Source of the DNA: Paractinoplanes bogorensis
Lineage (GTDB): Bacteria > Actinomycetota > Actinomycetes > Mycobacteriales > Micromonosporaceae
Assembly (NCBI RefSeq): GCF_018829635.1
Contig: NZ_JAHKKG010000001.1
Coordinates: 558,001 to 622,000, forward strand
Length of the DNA: 64,000 nt
Reading direction: 5' to 3'
Positions within the stretch are counted from its first letter, which is position 1. Every line of letters starts with the position of its first letter. The position numbers were made by a program, and so were the translations under genes. Positions 32,999 through 41,059 of this stretch are shown in pieces. The notes under the pieces were generated by a model. It searched no databases. It saw nothing but the letters and a program-made list of their open reading frames with translations, and was not told the DNA's origin.

Positions 32999-34069
32999 GT
33001 GACCTGGATCGTGACCGGTGGCGCGGGCTACATCGGCGCCCACGTCGTGCGGCGGATGCGCGCGTACGGCCTGGACGTGCTGGTCTTCGACGATCTCTCC
33101 AGCGGCCGGGCCGAGCGGCTTCCCGGCGGCGTCGAACTCGTCCGGGGTTCGATCACCGAGCCGGCCGACGTGGACGGGCTCTTCCGCGGGCGCCGGGTCA
33201 CCGGGGTCGTGCATCTGGCCGCGCTCAAGTCGGTGGCCGAGTCGATCACCGAACCGGGGCGCTACCAGTCGGTCAACGTCGACGGCATGAAGATCCTGCT
33301 GTACGCGATGCGCGAGTCCGGCGTCCGGCGGATGGTCTTCGCCTCGTCGTCGGCCGTCTACGGGCCCCCGGCGGGCGATGTCGTCACCGAGCGATCAAAG
33401 ATCAACCCCGGTTCCCCGTACGGGCGCAGCAAGCTCGACGGCGAGCGGCTGATCACCGAGTACGGCGTCCGGTCGGTGGTGCTCCGGCAGTTCAACGTCG
33501 TCGGCGCCGGTCCGTATCGGCACGCCGCCGACACGGGGACCGCTCTGCTGCCCACGGTGGTGCGCGCGCTGACCCCGTACGGGAAACCGGTCTTGATCCT
33601 GGGGAATGCCCACGCCACGCCGGACGGGACCGCGGTGCGCGACTACGTGCATGTCGAGGACGTCGAGCGGGCCTATCTGGCCGCGATCGAGCATCTGGCC
33701 CGGGGGAGCGGCGCGGCGCAGCTGATCGTCAACGTCGGCACCGGCACCGGGCGCAGCGTGCGGCAGGTGCTCGAAGCGGTGGGGGCGGTCGCCGGGCGAG
33801 CCGTGCCGTTCGAGACCGGCGGACCGCGCGCGGGTGACCTGCCCCGGGTGGTCGCGGCGACCGGACGGGCCGCACGACGGCTGCACTGGAAGGCCGAGCG
33901 CACCTTCGACGAAGCCGTGCGGTCAGCGGTTGACCAGCTGCCAGACCTTGGTGCGACGGGTCGGGACGCTCTCCAGCGACACCGGCACCGGGATGTCGTA
34001 GACGGCCCGCTCGATCAGGCCGGAGTCGGGCAGATAGGCCCGGCCGGGGTCGCCGACCAGCACGAGTGA
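32999..34069 (+). CDS. galE: UDP-glucose 4-epimerase
   Basis: 356 aa from GTG 32999. Extended SDR: NAD loop VTGGAGYIGAHVV (residues 5-17), catalytic Ser region FASSSAVYGP, YxxxK in SPYGRSKLDGE, and substrate/cofactor blocks RQFNVVGAGPYRHAADTGTA, AVRDYVHVEDVERAYLAAIE, and VNVGTGTGRSVRQVLEAVG. Interconverts UDP-glucose and UDP-galactose, feeding cell-wall and exopolysaccharide synthesis. The catalytic protein ends near residue 312; the remaining ~45 residues are read antisense to the methyltransferase gene (147-nt overlap) and look non-native. Confidence 0.88.
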   Translation: MTWIVTGGAGYIGAHVVRRMRAYGLDVLVFDDLSSGRAERLPGGVELVRGSITEPADVDGLFRGRRVTGVVHLAALKSVAESITEPGRYQSVNVDGMKILLYAMRESGVRRMVFASSSAVYGPPAGDVVTERSKINPGSPYGRSKLDGERLITEYGVRSVVLRQFNVVGAGPYRHAADTGTALLPTVVRALTPYGKPVLILGNAHATPDGTAVRDYVHVEDVERAYLAAIEHLARGSGAAQLIVNVGTGTGRSVRQVLEAVGAVAGRAVPFETGGPRAGDLPRVVAATGRAARRLHWKAERTFDEAVRSAVDQLPDLGATGRDALQRHRHRDVVDGPLDQAGVGQIGPAGVADQHE

Positions 34070-34558
34070 GCCGCGGCCGGCCGCCCGGCGCAGGAACGGC
34101 AGCACCCGGGCGGCCATCTCGCGGCTGTAGAAGACGTCGCCGGCCAGGATGACGCCGTACTCGTGGTCGGCGTCGAGGATGTCGGCCTCGAGCGGCTCCA
34201 CGTCGACGTTGTTCACGGCGGCGTTGGCCGTGGCCGCGGCCAGCGAGTACGGGTCGATGTCGTTGGCGGTGACCGGGCGCGCCCCGGCGACCGCGGCGGC
34301 CACCGCGACCAGGCCCGAACCGGTCGCCAGGTCGAGCACCGAGCGGCCCGACACCAGGTCGGTGTGGTCGAGCACGTGCCGGGCCAGGGCCTGACCGCCG
34401 GCCCAGGCGAAGGCCCAGAACGGCGGGGGCTGGTCGACCCCGGCCGCCTCGGTCTTCTCCCACAGCGCGATCGGCTCGTCGGCCTGGTAGAGCGTGATCT
34501 CGGGCACGAACGGGACCGGGGCGGGCGTGGTGTTGCCGCGAATGAACTCCAGGAGCAC
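33923..34558 (-). CDS. ETFB-lysine-methyltransferase-like SAM methyltransferase
   Basis: 211 aa. Pattern EPIALWEKTEAAGVDQPPPF then WAFAWAGGQALARHVLDH and SAM loop SVLDLATGSGLVAVAAAVAG, with VTANDIDPYSLAAATANAAV and LAGDVFYSREMAARVLPFL. This lead (PxxxALWE, FWAFAWAGGQAL) is that of the nicotinamide/ETFB lysine methyltransferase group, which methylates proteins. Diverges from the GGDEF-EAL gene. The 3' end overlaps galE by 147 nt. Confidence 0.8.
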   Translation of the reverse strand: MLLEFIRGNTTPAPVPFVPEITLYQADEPIALWEKTEAAGVDQPPPFWAFAWAGGQALARHVLDHTDLVSGRSVLDLATGSGLVAVAAAVAGARPVTANDIDPYSLAAATANAAVNNVDVEPLEADILDADHEYGVILAGDVFYSREMAARVLPFLRRAAGRGSLVLVGDPGRAYLPDSGLIERAVYDIPVPVSLESVPTRRTKVWQLVNR

Positions 34559-34639
34559 CAGACGATTGTGCCCGGTGCCTCAACTGCGCCCGTACGGGAC
34601 CGATATTTGCCACCGTCCCCCGACAGATGAGGAACCTCC

Positions 34640-37612
34640 ATGCCGGCTCGGTGGGCCGCCACATTGTTCGGCGGCTGGATGGCTGTGCTCGCGGTGCTGT
34701 TCGTGCTGGCGCCGCACGACGCGCAGACTCCCGTACGCCTTCTCGCCGGTCTGACGGCCGTCGTCGTGGTGACGCTCGGCGTGCGCCGCAACCGGCCCGC
34801 CCACCGCTTCCCGTGGCGGATGCTGACCACCGCGCTCGTGCTGTCGGTGGCGGGCACGGCGCTGTACCGGCTGCCCGCGGACACCGCGCTGGCCGACGTC
34901 GGGTCGCTGATGGTGCTGGTGAGTTATCCGGTGCTGGCCGCCGTGCTGGTCGCCTTCCTGCGCCGGGGGGCCGGCGCTCCCCGCGACCGGGCCGCGCTGC
35001 TCGACTCGCTCACCGTCACGGCCGGCGTCGCGCTGCTGTCGTGGAGCTTCGTGATCGGCCCCAACCTGCAGGACGCGCACGCACAGACCTGGCAGCAGAT
35101 CGCCTTCCCGCTGGCCGACCTGCTGCTCGTCGGCATGCTGGCCCGGCTGTTCGTCAGCCGGGTCACCGCCCCGGCCGGCCGGCTGCTCGGCGCCGGGCTG
35201 CTGGTGATGCTGCTCGGCGACATCGGGTACGAGATGTCGCTGCTGGACGGCCCGACCACGGTGGTCGGGCTGGGCCGGTTCGCCCTCTACGCCGCGGCCG
35301 GCCTGGCCGCGCTGCACCCGTCCATGGTCGAGCTCGACCGGCCCGCCGGGCTGCCCGCGGCGCAGCTCGGCCGGGGTCGTCTGGCCCTGCTCGGGATCGC
35401 CTCGATGATGGCACCCACCGTGCTGCTGGTGCGCATGGTGCGCGACGGCGAGGTACCCGACCTGACCGTGGTGGCCGCCCTCAGTGCGCTCACCTTCCTG
35501 CTCGTGCTGGCCCGGATGGCCGACATCATGGCCGGTCACCGGCAGGCGCTGGCCCGGGAACGGGCGCTGCGCGAGGCCTCGGCCGCGCTCGTCTCGGCGG
35601 CCGACACCGATGAGGTCGGCGACGCCGTACGGACCGCGGTGGCTCATCTGCTGCCCCCGGACACGCCGCACTCGGTCGTGCTGGCGGTCGCGGTGGCCGA
35701 GTCGGGTCCGACCGACCCCGGCACCACCGCACGGATCGTGCCCACCCGGGACGTCGACTGGGCGGTGTCGGTGCGGCTCGACCACTTCCCGATGACGCTG
35801 GTCTGCCCGCTCGTGCTCACCGACCGGCCCACCGGCGATCCGCTGCTCGGCGTGCTGCATGTCGCCGCGGCCATGCCCGCGCTGGCCGGGCTGGTGCGCT
35901 CGATCGAGGTGCTGGCCAGCCAGGCCGCGCTGGCCCTGGAACGGATCGGGCTCAGCCAGGAGGTCATCCGCCGCAACAGCGAGACCTATTTCCGTACGCT
36001 CGTGCAGAAGACCTCCGACGTCATCCTCATCGTCGACGAGGACGACCGGATCCAGTACGCGAGCCCGTCCGCGGCCACGGTGCTCGGCGCCGACCCGACC
36101 GGCTCGCATCTGCACTCGCTGATCGTCGTGGCCGAGCGCTCCCGGCTGACCGAGGCGCTGGCTGACCTCCGTACGGGAAAGGGTCTTGCGGAAGGCCTCG
36201 ATTTCCGCGCCGAGGCCGAGGTCGTGCTCGAGATGCACGGCCAGGACCTGCGGGCCGACCCGACCGTGGCGGCGCTCGTGCTGACCCTGCGCGACGTGAC
36301 CGAACGGCGCCGGCTCGAGGCCGAACTGACCCACCGAGTGTTCCACGACGCGATGACCGGGCTGGCCAACCGGGTGCTCTTCCACGACCGGCTCGGCCAC
36401 GCGTTGCAGCGCGGCGCCCGGGACGGCTCGGTGGTCGGCGTGCTCTTCATCGATCTGGACGACTTCAAGAAGGTCAACGACACGCTCGGCCACGCGGCCG
36501 GCGACCAGCTGCTGGTCGGGGTGGCCAACCGGATCGCGGGCGCGCTGCGGGCCGACGACACCGCGGCCCGGCTCGGCGGCGACGAGTTCGCCGCACTGGT
36601 CGAGAACGTGCAGGACCCGGGCGCCGTCGAGGAGACGGCCCAGCGGATCCTGGCCGCGCTGGCCGAGCCGATCGCGATGGACGACGGCTCCGAACTGACC
36701 GCGGTGGCCAGCATCGGCATCACCACCACGCCCGAGGCGGACACCGCGGACGAGTTGCTGCGGCAGGCCGACCTGGCCCTCTATGTGGCCAAGGGTGCGG
36801 GCAAGAACCAGTGGCGCCGCTACCAGGCCCACCTGCACGGGGCGATGGTGGAGCGGCTGGAACTGCGGTCCGCCCTCGACCACGCCGTGCACGAGGGGCA
36901 CTTCCTGCTCGCGTACCAGCCGATCGTCGACCTGCAGACCGACGAACCGGTCGGCTTCGAGGCCCTGGTGCGCTGGCACCACCCGACCCGCGGGGTGATC
37001 GCGCCGGCCGAGTTCCTCGAGGTCGCCGAGGAGAGCGGACTGGTTGTGCCGATGGGCCGCTGGGTGCTCGACCAGGCGCTGCGCACGGCCGCGCAGTGGT
37101 GGCGGACGCTGCCGCGCAGCCGCCGGCCGTACGTGAGCGTCAACGTCTCGGCCCGCCAGCTGCGCGACCCCGGCTTCGCCGACCAGGTGAAGCAGTCGCT
37201 GGCCTGGGCCGGCGTGCCGCCGAAGGCGCTGATGCTCGAGCTGTCCGAGCCGCTGCTGGGTGACGCGCACGAGGCGATCTGGCCGGTCGTGGCCGACCTG
37301 CGGGACCACGGCGTGCGGATCGCGATCGACGACTTCGGCACCGGCACGTCCTCGCCGAACGCCCTGCGCCGCCACCCGATCGACGTGGTGAAGATCGACA
37401 AGGCCTGCCTGGACGATCTGCCCCTGGTCACCGGGATCGTCGCGCTGGCCCGGTCGCTCGACCTGACCGTGATCGCCGAGGGGGTGGAGTCGACCGTCCA
37501 CCGCGACCTGCTGCTGCGGGTGGGGGCGCCGCTCGGGCAGGGCTATCTGTTCTCGAGTCCGCTCGACCTCACCGGCTTCAGTGCGGATTACCTGTTCCCG
37601 GCCCGAGTCTGA
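34640..37612 (+). CDS. multi-pass membrane GGDEF-EAL (PAS) protein for c-di-GMP
   Basis: 990 aa. N-terminal ~300 residues contain eight or more membrane helices (LLAGLTAVVVVTLGV, LTTALVLSVAGTALY, VLVAFL and others). Residues ~340-430 may be a GAF-like sensor, ~445-545 a PAS domain (TSDVILIVDEDDRIQYASPS). The diguanylate cyclase has an intact GGDEF (about residues 646-650) with an RxxD inhibitory site just before it (RADD). The EAL domain begins at GFEALVRWHH (E774) with IAIDDFGTGTSSPNAL, VVKIDKACLDDL and VIAEGVES, so both activities could be alive. Likely a bifunctional or switchable c-di-GMP enzyme controlling development or exopolysaccharide. Confidence 0.92.
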   Translation: MPARWAATLFGGWMAVLAVLFVLAPHDAQTPVRLLAGLTAVVVVTLGVRRNRPAHRFPWRMLTTALVLSVAGTALYRLPADTALADVGSLMVLVSYPVLAAVLVAFLRRGAGAPRDRAALLDSLTVTAGVALLSWSFVIGPNLQDAHAQTWQQIAFPLADLLLVGMLARLFVSRVTAPAGRLLGAGLLVMLLGDIGYEMSLLDGPTTVVGLGRFALYAAAGLAALHPSMVELDRPAGLPAAQLGRGRLALLGIASMMAPTVLLVRMVRDGEVPDLTVVAALSALTFLLVLARMADIMAGHRQALARERALREASAALVSAADTDEVGDAVRTAVAHLLPPDTPHSVVLAVAVAESGPTDPGTTARIVPTRDVDWAVSVRLDHFPMTLVCPLVLTDRPTGDPLLGVLHVAAAMPALAGLVRSIEVLASQAALALERIGLSQEVIRRNSETYFRTLVQKTSDVILIVDEDDRIQYASPSAATVLGADPTGSHLHSLIVVAERSRLTEALADLRTGKGLAEGLDFRAEAEVVLEMHGQDLRADPTVAALVLTLRDVTERRRLEAELTHRVFHDAMTGLANRVLFHDRLGHALQRGARDGSVVGVLFIDLDDFKKVNDTLGHAAGDQLLVGVANRIAGALRADDTAARLGGDEFAALVENVQDPGAVEETAQRILAALAEPIAMDDGSELTAVASIGITTTPEADTADELLRQADLALYVAKGAGKNQWRRYQAHLHGAMVERLELRSALDHAVHEGHFLLAYQPIVDLQTDEPVGFEALVRWHHPTRGVIAPAEFLEVAEESGLVVPMGRWVLDQALRTAAQWWRTLPRSRRPYVSVNVSARQLRDPGFADQVKQSLAWAGVPPKALMLELSEPLLGDAHEAIWPVVADLRDHGVRIAIDDFGTGTSSPNALRRHPIDVVKIDKACLDDLPLVTGIVALARSLDLTVIAEGVESTVHRDLLLRVGAPLGQGYLFSSPLDLTGFSADYLFPARV

Positions 37613-37699
37613 CTCTTTTAAAGATCAACTTTGCCAATGGACGAACCGCCCCGGCACCGGAGAATCGGCGACGAGGCGGCTCGGGATCGGGGTTTGTAC

Positions 37700-38839
37700 C
37701 TATGCCTTGGTGCAGGCCGCGCCGTTCAAGGTGAAGGCGGACGGTGCCGCCGCGTTTCCGGTGTGCGTCGCCTGGAAACCGAACGACGCGCTGCCGCCGG
37801 GGGCGATCGCGCCGTTCCACGAGATGTTCCGGGCCGTGACCGCGCCACTGGAGCCGGTCAATGCCGCGTTCCAGGAACTCGTGATGCTCTGCCCGGACGG
37901 CAGCGTGAAGGCGAGCGTCCAGCCGTTCAGGGCGGTCGATCCGGTATTCGCGACCGTCACATTGGCGGTGTAGCCGTTATTCCAGGTGTTGGTGGCGTAC
38001 GTGACGCGGCATGCGCTCGTTCCACCCGTCGGGGGCGTTGTCGTGGGTGGCGTTGTCGTCGGGGGTGTCGTCGTTCCGCCGCCACTGTTCACTGACGCCG
38101 AGAAATCGGTGACGGCGAGACCGGCGCCGCCGATCCACGGCTCGAATCCGGCCTGAATGCTTGTCAAATACCAACTATTAGTGATCGCGCCGCGATTCTG
38201 CGTGTCGCGGATGAAGTCGAGGACGCTGAACGTCCAGCTCTCGATCGGCGCCGGCGCGACGTAGGAGACGACCGCATTCGAACCGTTACTGCCCTGCCAC
38301 ACCTGCCAGGTGCGACCGCCGATGGTGGCGTTGCCGACGATCGATCCGATCGGCTGGATCGAGCCCTGACGGTTGAACCAGATCATGATTTCCTGCTGGT
38401 TCACACCGTCCTTCTTGGGCGACGGGTCGAGCCAGATGTCGTACGCCGCGTCGTAGGTCGCCCCGGACACGTATCGGTAGGTGATGCTGCTCGTCGCGCT
38501 CGAGATGTCGCTGACCCGGATCGGCAGGTTCGTGCCGGGCGAGCAGTTGGTGTAGTGGCAGCCCAGGTAGACGGCCGGATAGGAGACCGGGGCGCCGCTC
38601 GTGTTGCCGGTGCCCTGCTGGCTGGTGATGGCGAAGCCGGTGCCGGTGACGTCGATGCACTGCTGGGCCGAGGTGCCCCAGCGGTTGTTCATCACCACGT
38701 AGCGGCCGCCGATCGTGGTCGAGCCATACTGCTCGCAGATCTGGGCGTCGGCCGAGGCCGGGCCGGCGGTGGCGAACGCGGTCACGCCGGCGGTCACCAG
38801 AACGCCCGCGGCCAGGGCGGCGCGGAGAAGACGTCGCAT
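37700..38839 (-). CDS. secreted GH12 endoglucanase with CBM2
   Basis: 379 aa from ATG 38839 (GAGGAG ten bases upstream). Signal peptide to about residue 30 (MRRLLRAALAAGVLVTAGVT), then a GH12 domain: VVMNNRWGTSAQQCIDVTG, nucleophile Glu in QQEIMIWFN, acid/base Glu in GFEPWIGGAGLAV. A Thr-Pro linker, then a CBM2 with CRVTYATNTWNNGYTANVTV, WTLAFTLPSGQSITSSWNA and WNGAIAPGGSASFGFQA. Cleaves beta-1,4-glucan (cellulose) outside the cell. A perfect CebR-type box lies 28 bp above the start, predicting induction by cello-oligosaccharides. Confidence 0.92.
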   Translation of the reverse strand: MRRLLRAALAAGVLVTAGVTAFATAGPASADAQICEQYGSTTIGGRYVVMNNRWGTSAQQCIDVTGTGFAITSQQGTGNTSGAPVSYPAVYLGCHYTNCSPGTNLPIRVSDISSATSSITYRYVSGATYDAAYDIWLDPSPKKDGVNQQEIMIWFNRQGSIQPIGSIVGNATIGGRTWQVWQGSNGSNAVVSYVAPAPIESWTFSVLDFIRDTQNRGAITNSWYLTSIQAGFEPWIGGAGLAVTDFSASVNSGGGTTTPPTTTPPTTTPPTGGTSACRVTYATNTWNNGYTANVTVANTGSTALNGWTLAFTLPSGQSITSSWNAALTGSSGAVTARNISWNGAIAPGGSASFGFQATHTGNAAAPSAFTLNGAACTKA

Positions 38840-38866
38840 TTCGTCAGCTCCTCGGGGAGGGGGATG

Positions 38867-38880
38867 TGGGAGCGCTCCCA
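38867..38880. promoter_or_regulatory. CebR-type LacI-family operator of GH12 gene
   Basis: TGGGAGCGCTCCCA, perfect 14-bp palindrome, about 28-41 bp before the ATG of the GH12 gene. This is the consensus for CebR, the cellulose/cellobiose repressor of Streptomyces. Confidence 0.85.
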
Positions 38881-39084
38881 CGGCACGTTACAGGACATTC
38901 ACGAGTGTGAAAAGAGCCCGTACCGGGCGCCGTGGGCCACCCACCGGACGGACAGAATTGCGACATGCGGAAGGGTGCAATTTGCACTCCGACTTATCGC
39001 ACGACAGAATGATTGCGTATCGAACATTCCGCGGCTCGGCATAGTCGTGGTTCAAATGACATCGTGGTAGGAGCGGGGCACACC

Positions 39085-39429
39085 ATGGCCAAGCAGGTAA
39101 TAACCCTTCTGACCGACGACCTCGACGGCGGCGAGGCCGACCGCACGGTCGAGTTCGGGCTCGACGGTGTGAACTACACGATCGACCTCTCCGAGAAGAA
39201 CGCGGGCAAGTTGCGTAAGGCGCTCGACCCGTTCCTGAATGCCGCCACCCGGGTCGGTCGCACGGCCGTTGCTTCTCCGGCCCGGCGCATCGCCCCGGCG
39301 AGCACCGGTCGCGCCAGCCGCGACCAGAACCAGGCGATTCGCGAGTGGGCCAACAAGAACGGCTACGAGGTCTCGGAGCGCGGGCGCATCCCGAGCCACA
39401 TCGTGGAGGCGTACCACAGCAAGCGATAG
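39085..39429 (+). CDS. lsr2: Lsr2 nucleoid-associated protein
   Basis: 114 aa. N-terminal dimerisation domain MAKQVITLLTDDLDGGEADR, then DGVNYTIDLSEKNAGKLRKA; C-terminal AT-rich DNA-binding domain AIREWANKNGYEVSERGRIP with the RGR minor-groove hook. Lsr2 bridges DNA and silences AT-rich, often acquired, genes in actinobacteria (H-NS analogue). GGAGCGGGGCACACC before ATG 39085. Followed by a strong terminator. Confidence 0.97.
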   Translation: MAKQVITLLTDDLDGGEADRTVEFGLDGVNYTIDLSEKNAGKLRKALDPFLNAATRVGRTAVASPARRIAPASTGRASRDQNQAIREWANKNGYEVSERGRIPSHIVEAYHSKR

Positions 39430-39453
39430 GTTGATCCACCAAGCGCTGAAATG

Positions 39454-39488
39454 ACGGCGCCGCCGATCCCGGCGGCGCCGTTTTCTTC
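39454..39488 (+). terminator. intrinsic terminator after lsr2
   Basis: ACGGCGCCGCC (39454-39464), GATCCC, GGCGGCGCCGT (39471-39481) then TTTTCTTC. Eleven perfect pairs and T-run. Confidence 0.88.
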
Positions 39489-39504
39489 GACAATGGGGTG
39501 GGCC

Positions 39505-40245
39505 ATGCCGGTGGTAATCGTGACGGGCGCGTCGAGCGGAATCGGACTTGTCACGGCGCAACGGCTCGCCCGGAACGGCACGACAGTGGTGCTCGCGGCC
39601 CGGCGCGCCGAAAAGATTTCCGCGCTGGCCGCCGAATTGCCGCAAGCCCTTGCGGTGCCCACCGACGTACGGGATCCGGCCGCCCTTTCCCAACTGGTCG
39701 AGCGGGCCCGGTCGGTGACCGGTCGCATCGACGGCCTTGTGAACAACGCGGGCGTCGGCGGGGTGGCGTCGGTGCTCTCCGACGACAACGCGGTCGAAGG
39801 CATGATCCAGGTGAACCTGCTGGCCCCGATCCGGCTGATGCGCGCGGTTGTCCCGATCATGCGGGCTCAGGGTGGCGGCTCGATCGTCAACATCGGCTCG
39901 GTGGCGGGCGAGGTCGGCATCAGCGGCGTCTACTCGGCAACGAAGTTCGCCCTGCGCGGCATGACCGACTCGGTGCGCCGCGAACTGGCCGGCACCGGCA
40001 TCGGCGTGACGCTGGTCGAGCCCGGCTACATCGCCGGCGACGCCAACCCTCATCGCCGCGGCCTGCCCGGCCCCGAGATCGTGGCCGCCGCGGTCGAGAA
40101 GGCCCTGACCCGCCCGCGCCGCCGCATGATCGTCCCCGCCCGGTACCGCGCGGCGATCGTGATGGCCAACGTGCTGCCGGCCGTCGCGGACCGCATGTAC
40201 GCCGGCAAGGCCGCCGGAAAGGGCGACGTGAAGGGCCGCCTCTGA
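39505..40245 (+). CDS. short-chain dehydrogenase/reductase
   Basis: 246 aa, classical SDR: NAD(P) loop VIVTGASSGIGLVTAQRLAR, VPTDVRDPAAL, NNAGVGG, catalytic Ser in NIGSVAGEVG and YSATK (Tyr-x3-Lys). The Arg/Ala after the cofactor loop (LAARR) suggests NADPH preference. Substrate not inferable. The MGWAM lead is an alternative start at 39493. Confidence 0.85.
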   Translation: MPVVIVTGASSGIGLVTAQRLARNGTTVVLAARRAEKISALAAELPQALAVPTDVRDPAALSQLVERARSVTGRIDGLVNNAGVGGVASVLSDDNAVEGMIQVNLLAPIRLMRAVVPIMRAQGGGSIVNIGSVAGEVGISGVYSATKFALRGMTDSVRRELAGTGIGVTLVEPGYIAGDANPHRRGLPGPEIVAAAVEKALTRPRRRMIVPARYRAAIVMANVLPAVADRMYAGKAAGKGDVKGRL

Positions 40246-40442
40246 GGTTGCCTCGGGCCTGCTTGCCTGACTGGCCCTATCGGGTGAGCGGCAAACGTGA
40301 CCGCCGGATAGAGCGACGCCACCACAGCTGCCGGGGCGAGCGCTGCGACGACGGCCACGATGAAGGCGGAGAACGGTCCCGCTCAGCCCATCGATCCGGT
40401 CGTGCCCAGAACTGATCGCTCGGGCTGACGCATCCCGGTCTT

Positions 40443-40913
40443 TCAGGTCGTCTCGCGGACGTCTTTTCCGTGCTCGGCGAATGCCTTGAAGTCGTGCATG
40501 TGTTGCAGCGACTGCTTGCGGAACGTGACGGGCATCAGGAGTCCGACCAGCCGCATCGGGAGGCTGGTGAACCTGTATTCGTTCTCGCTCTCCCAATGCG
40601 TTGTGCCGGGGGTGGGCTCGGTCAGGCGTTCGCGGGCGGCGTTCCACATGCCGGGGGCGACGATCTCGCGCTCGTAGTGGACTGTGCCGGGGGCGACCAG
40701 TTCGTGGCGGGTGATGGTCTCGGTGCCCTCGAACTTCTGGCCACCCGATTCCAGCACCACCCGCGACCTGGTGCCGACCTGGCCGTGCTCGCCGTTGAGC
40801 GGCTCGTGCAGCACCATGCCGCGCAGCCACTTCGGCAGGTGCGCCGGGTCGGCCAGCAACTCGACGACCCGATCTCGCGGCAGGTCGATCTCGATCGCGA
40901 CGGTGTATTTCAT
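40443..40913 (-). CDS. SRPBCC-family ligand-binding protein
   Basis: 156 aa, START/Bet v1-like: KYTVAIEIDLPRDRVVELLA, PKWLRGMVLHEPLNGEHGQV, GTETITRHELVAPGTVHYER, and C-terminal helix FRKQSLQHMHDFKAFAEHGK. Binds a hydrophobic ligand or catalyses polyketide-like cyclisation. The start (ATG 40913) overlaps a weak GGAGCGCTCC half-palindrome. ~195 bp upstream of it towards 40246 hold no clear gene. Confidence 0.85.
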   Translation of the reverse strand: MKYTVAIEIDLPRDRVVELLADPAHLPKWLRGMVLHEPLNGEHGQVGTRSRVVLESGGQKFEGTETITRHELVAPGTVHYEREIVAPGMWNAARERLTEPTPGTTHWESENEYRFTSLPMRLVGLLMPVTFRKQSLQHMHDFKAFAEHGKDVRETT

Positions 40914-41005
40914 GGCGGAGCGCTCCCGTCCTGGCGTGAACTGGGGCCACTTTAGCTGTGCCGACCCTTTCGTTTGGCTTTGCTTTCCCCTCGGTCCGGT
41001 GAGTT

Positions 41006-41019
41006 TGGGAGCGTTCCCA
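41006..41019. promoter_or_regulatory. CebR-like operator (one mismatch)
   Basis: TGGGAGCGTTCCCA; differs from the perfect palindrome at one base. 40 bp before the ATG of the exported repeat protein. Confidence 0.7.
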
Positions 41020-41059
41020 TTAGAGTCGCTGCGGTTCACCGTCGAGGAGGCGAGCAGCG

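Noticed and set aside
40246..40442. Hydrophobic minus-strand stretch (PFSAFIVAVVAALAPAAVV) that might be a membrane gene remnant
   Set aside because: No start, no family match by eye, and part of it is shadow of the SDR gene.
40911..40930. Possible fourth CebR box before the SRPBCC gene (GGAGCGCTCC core)
   Set aside because: Outer bases do not fit the consensus; it overlaps the ribosome binding site and is more likely chance.
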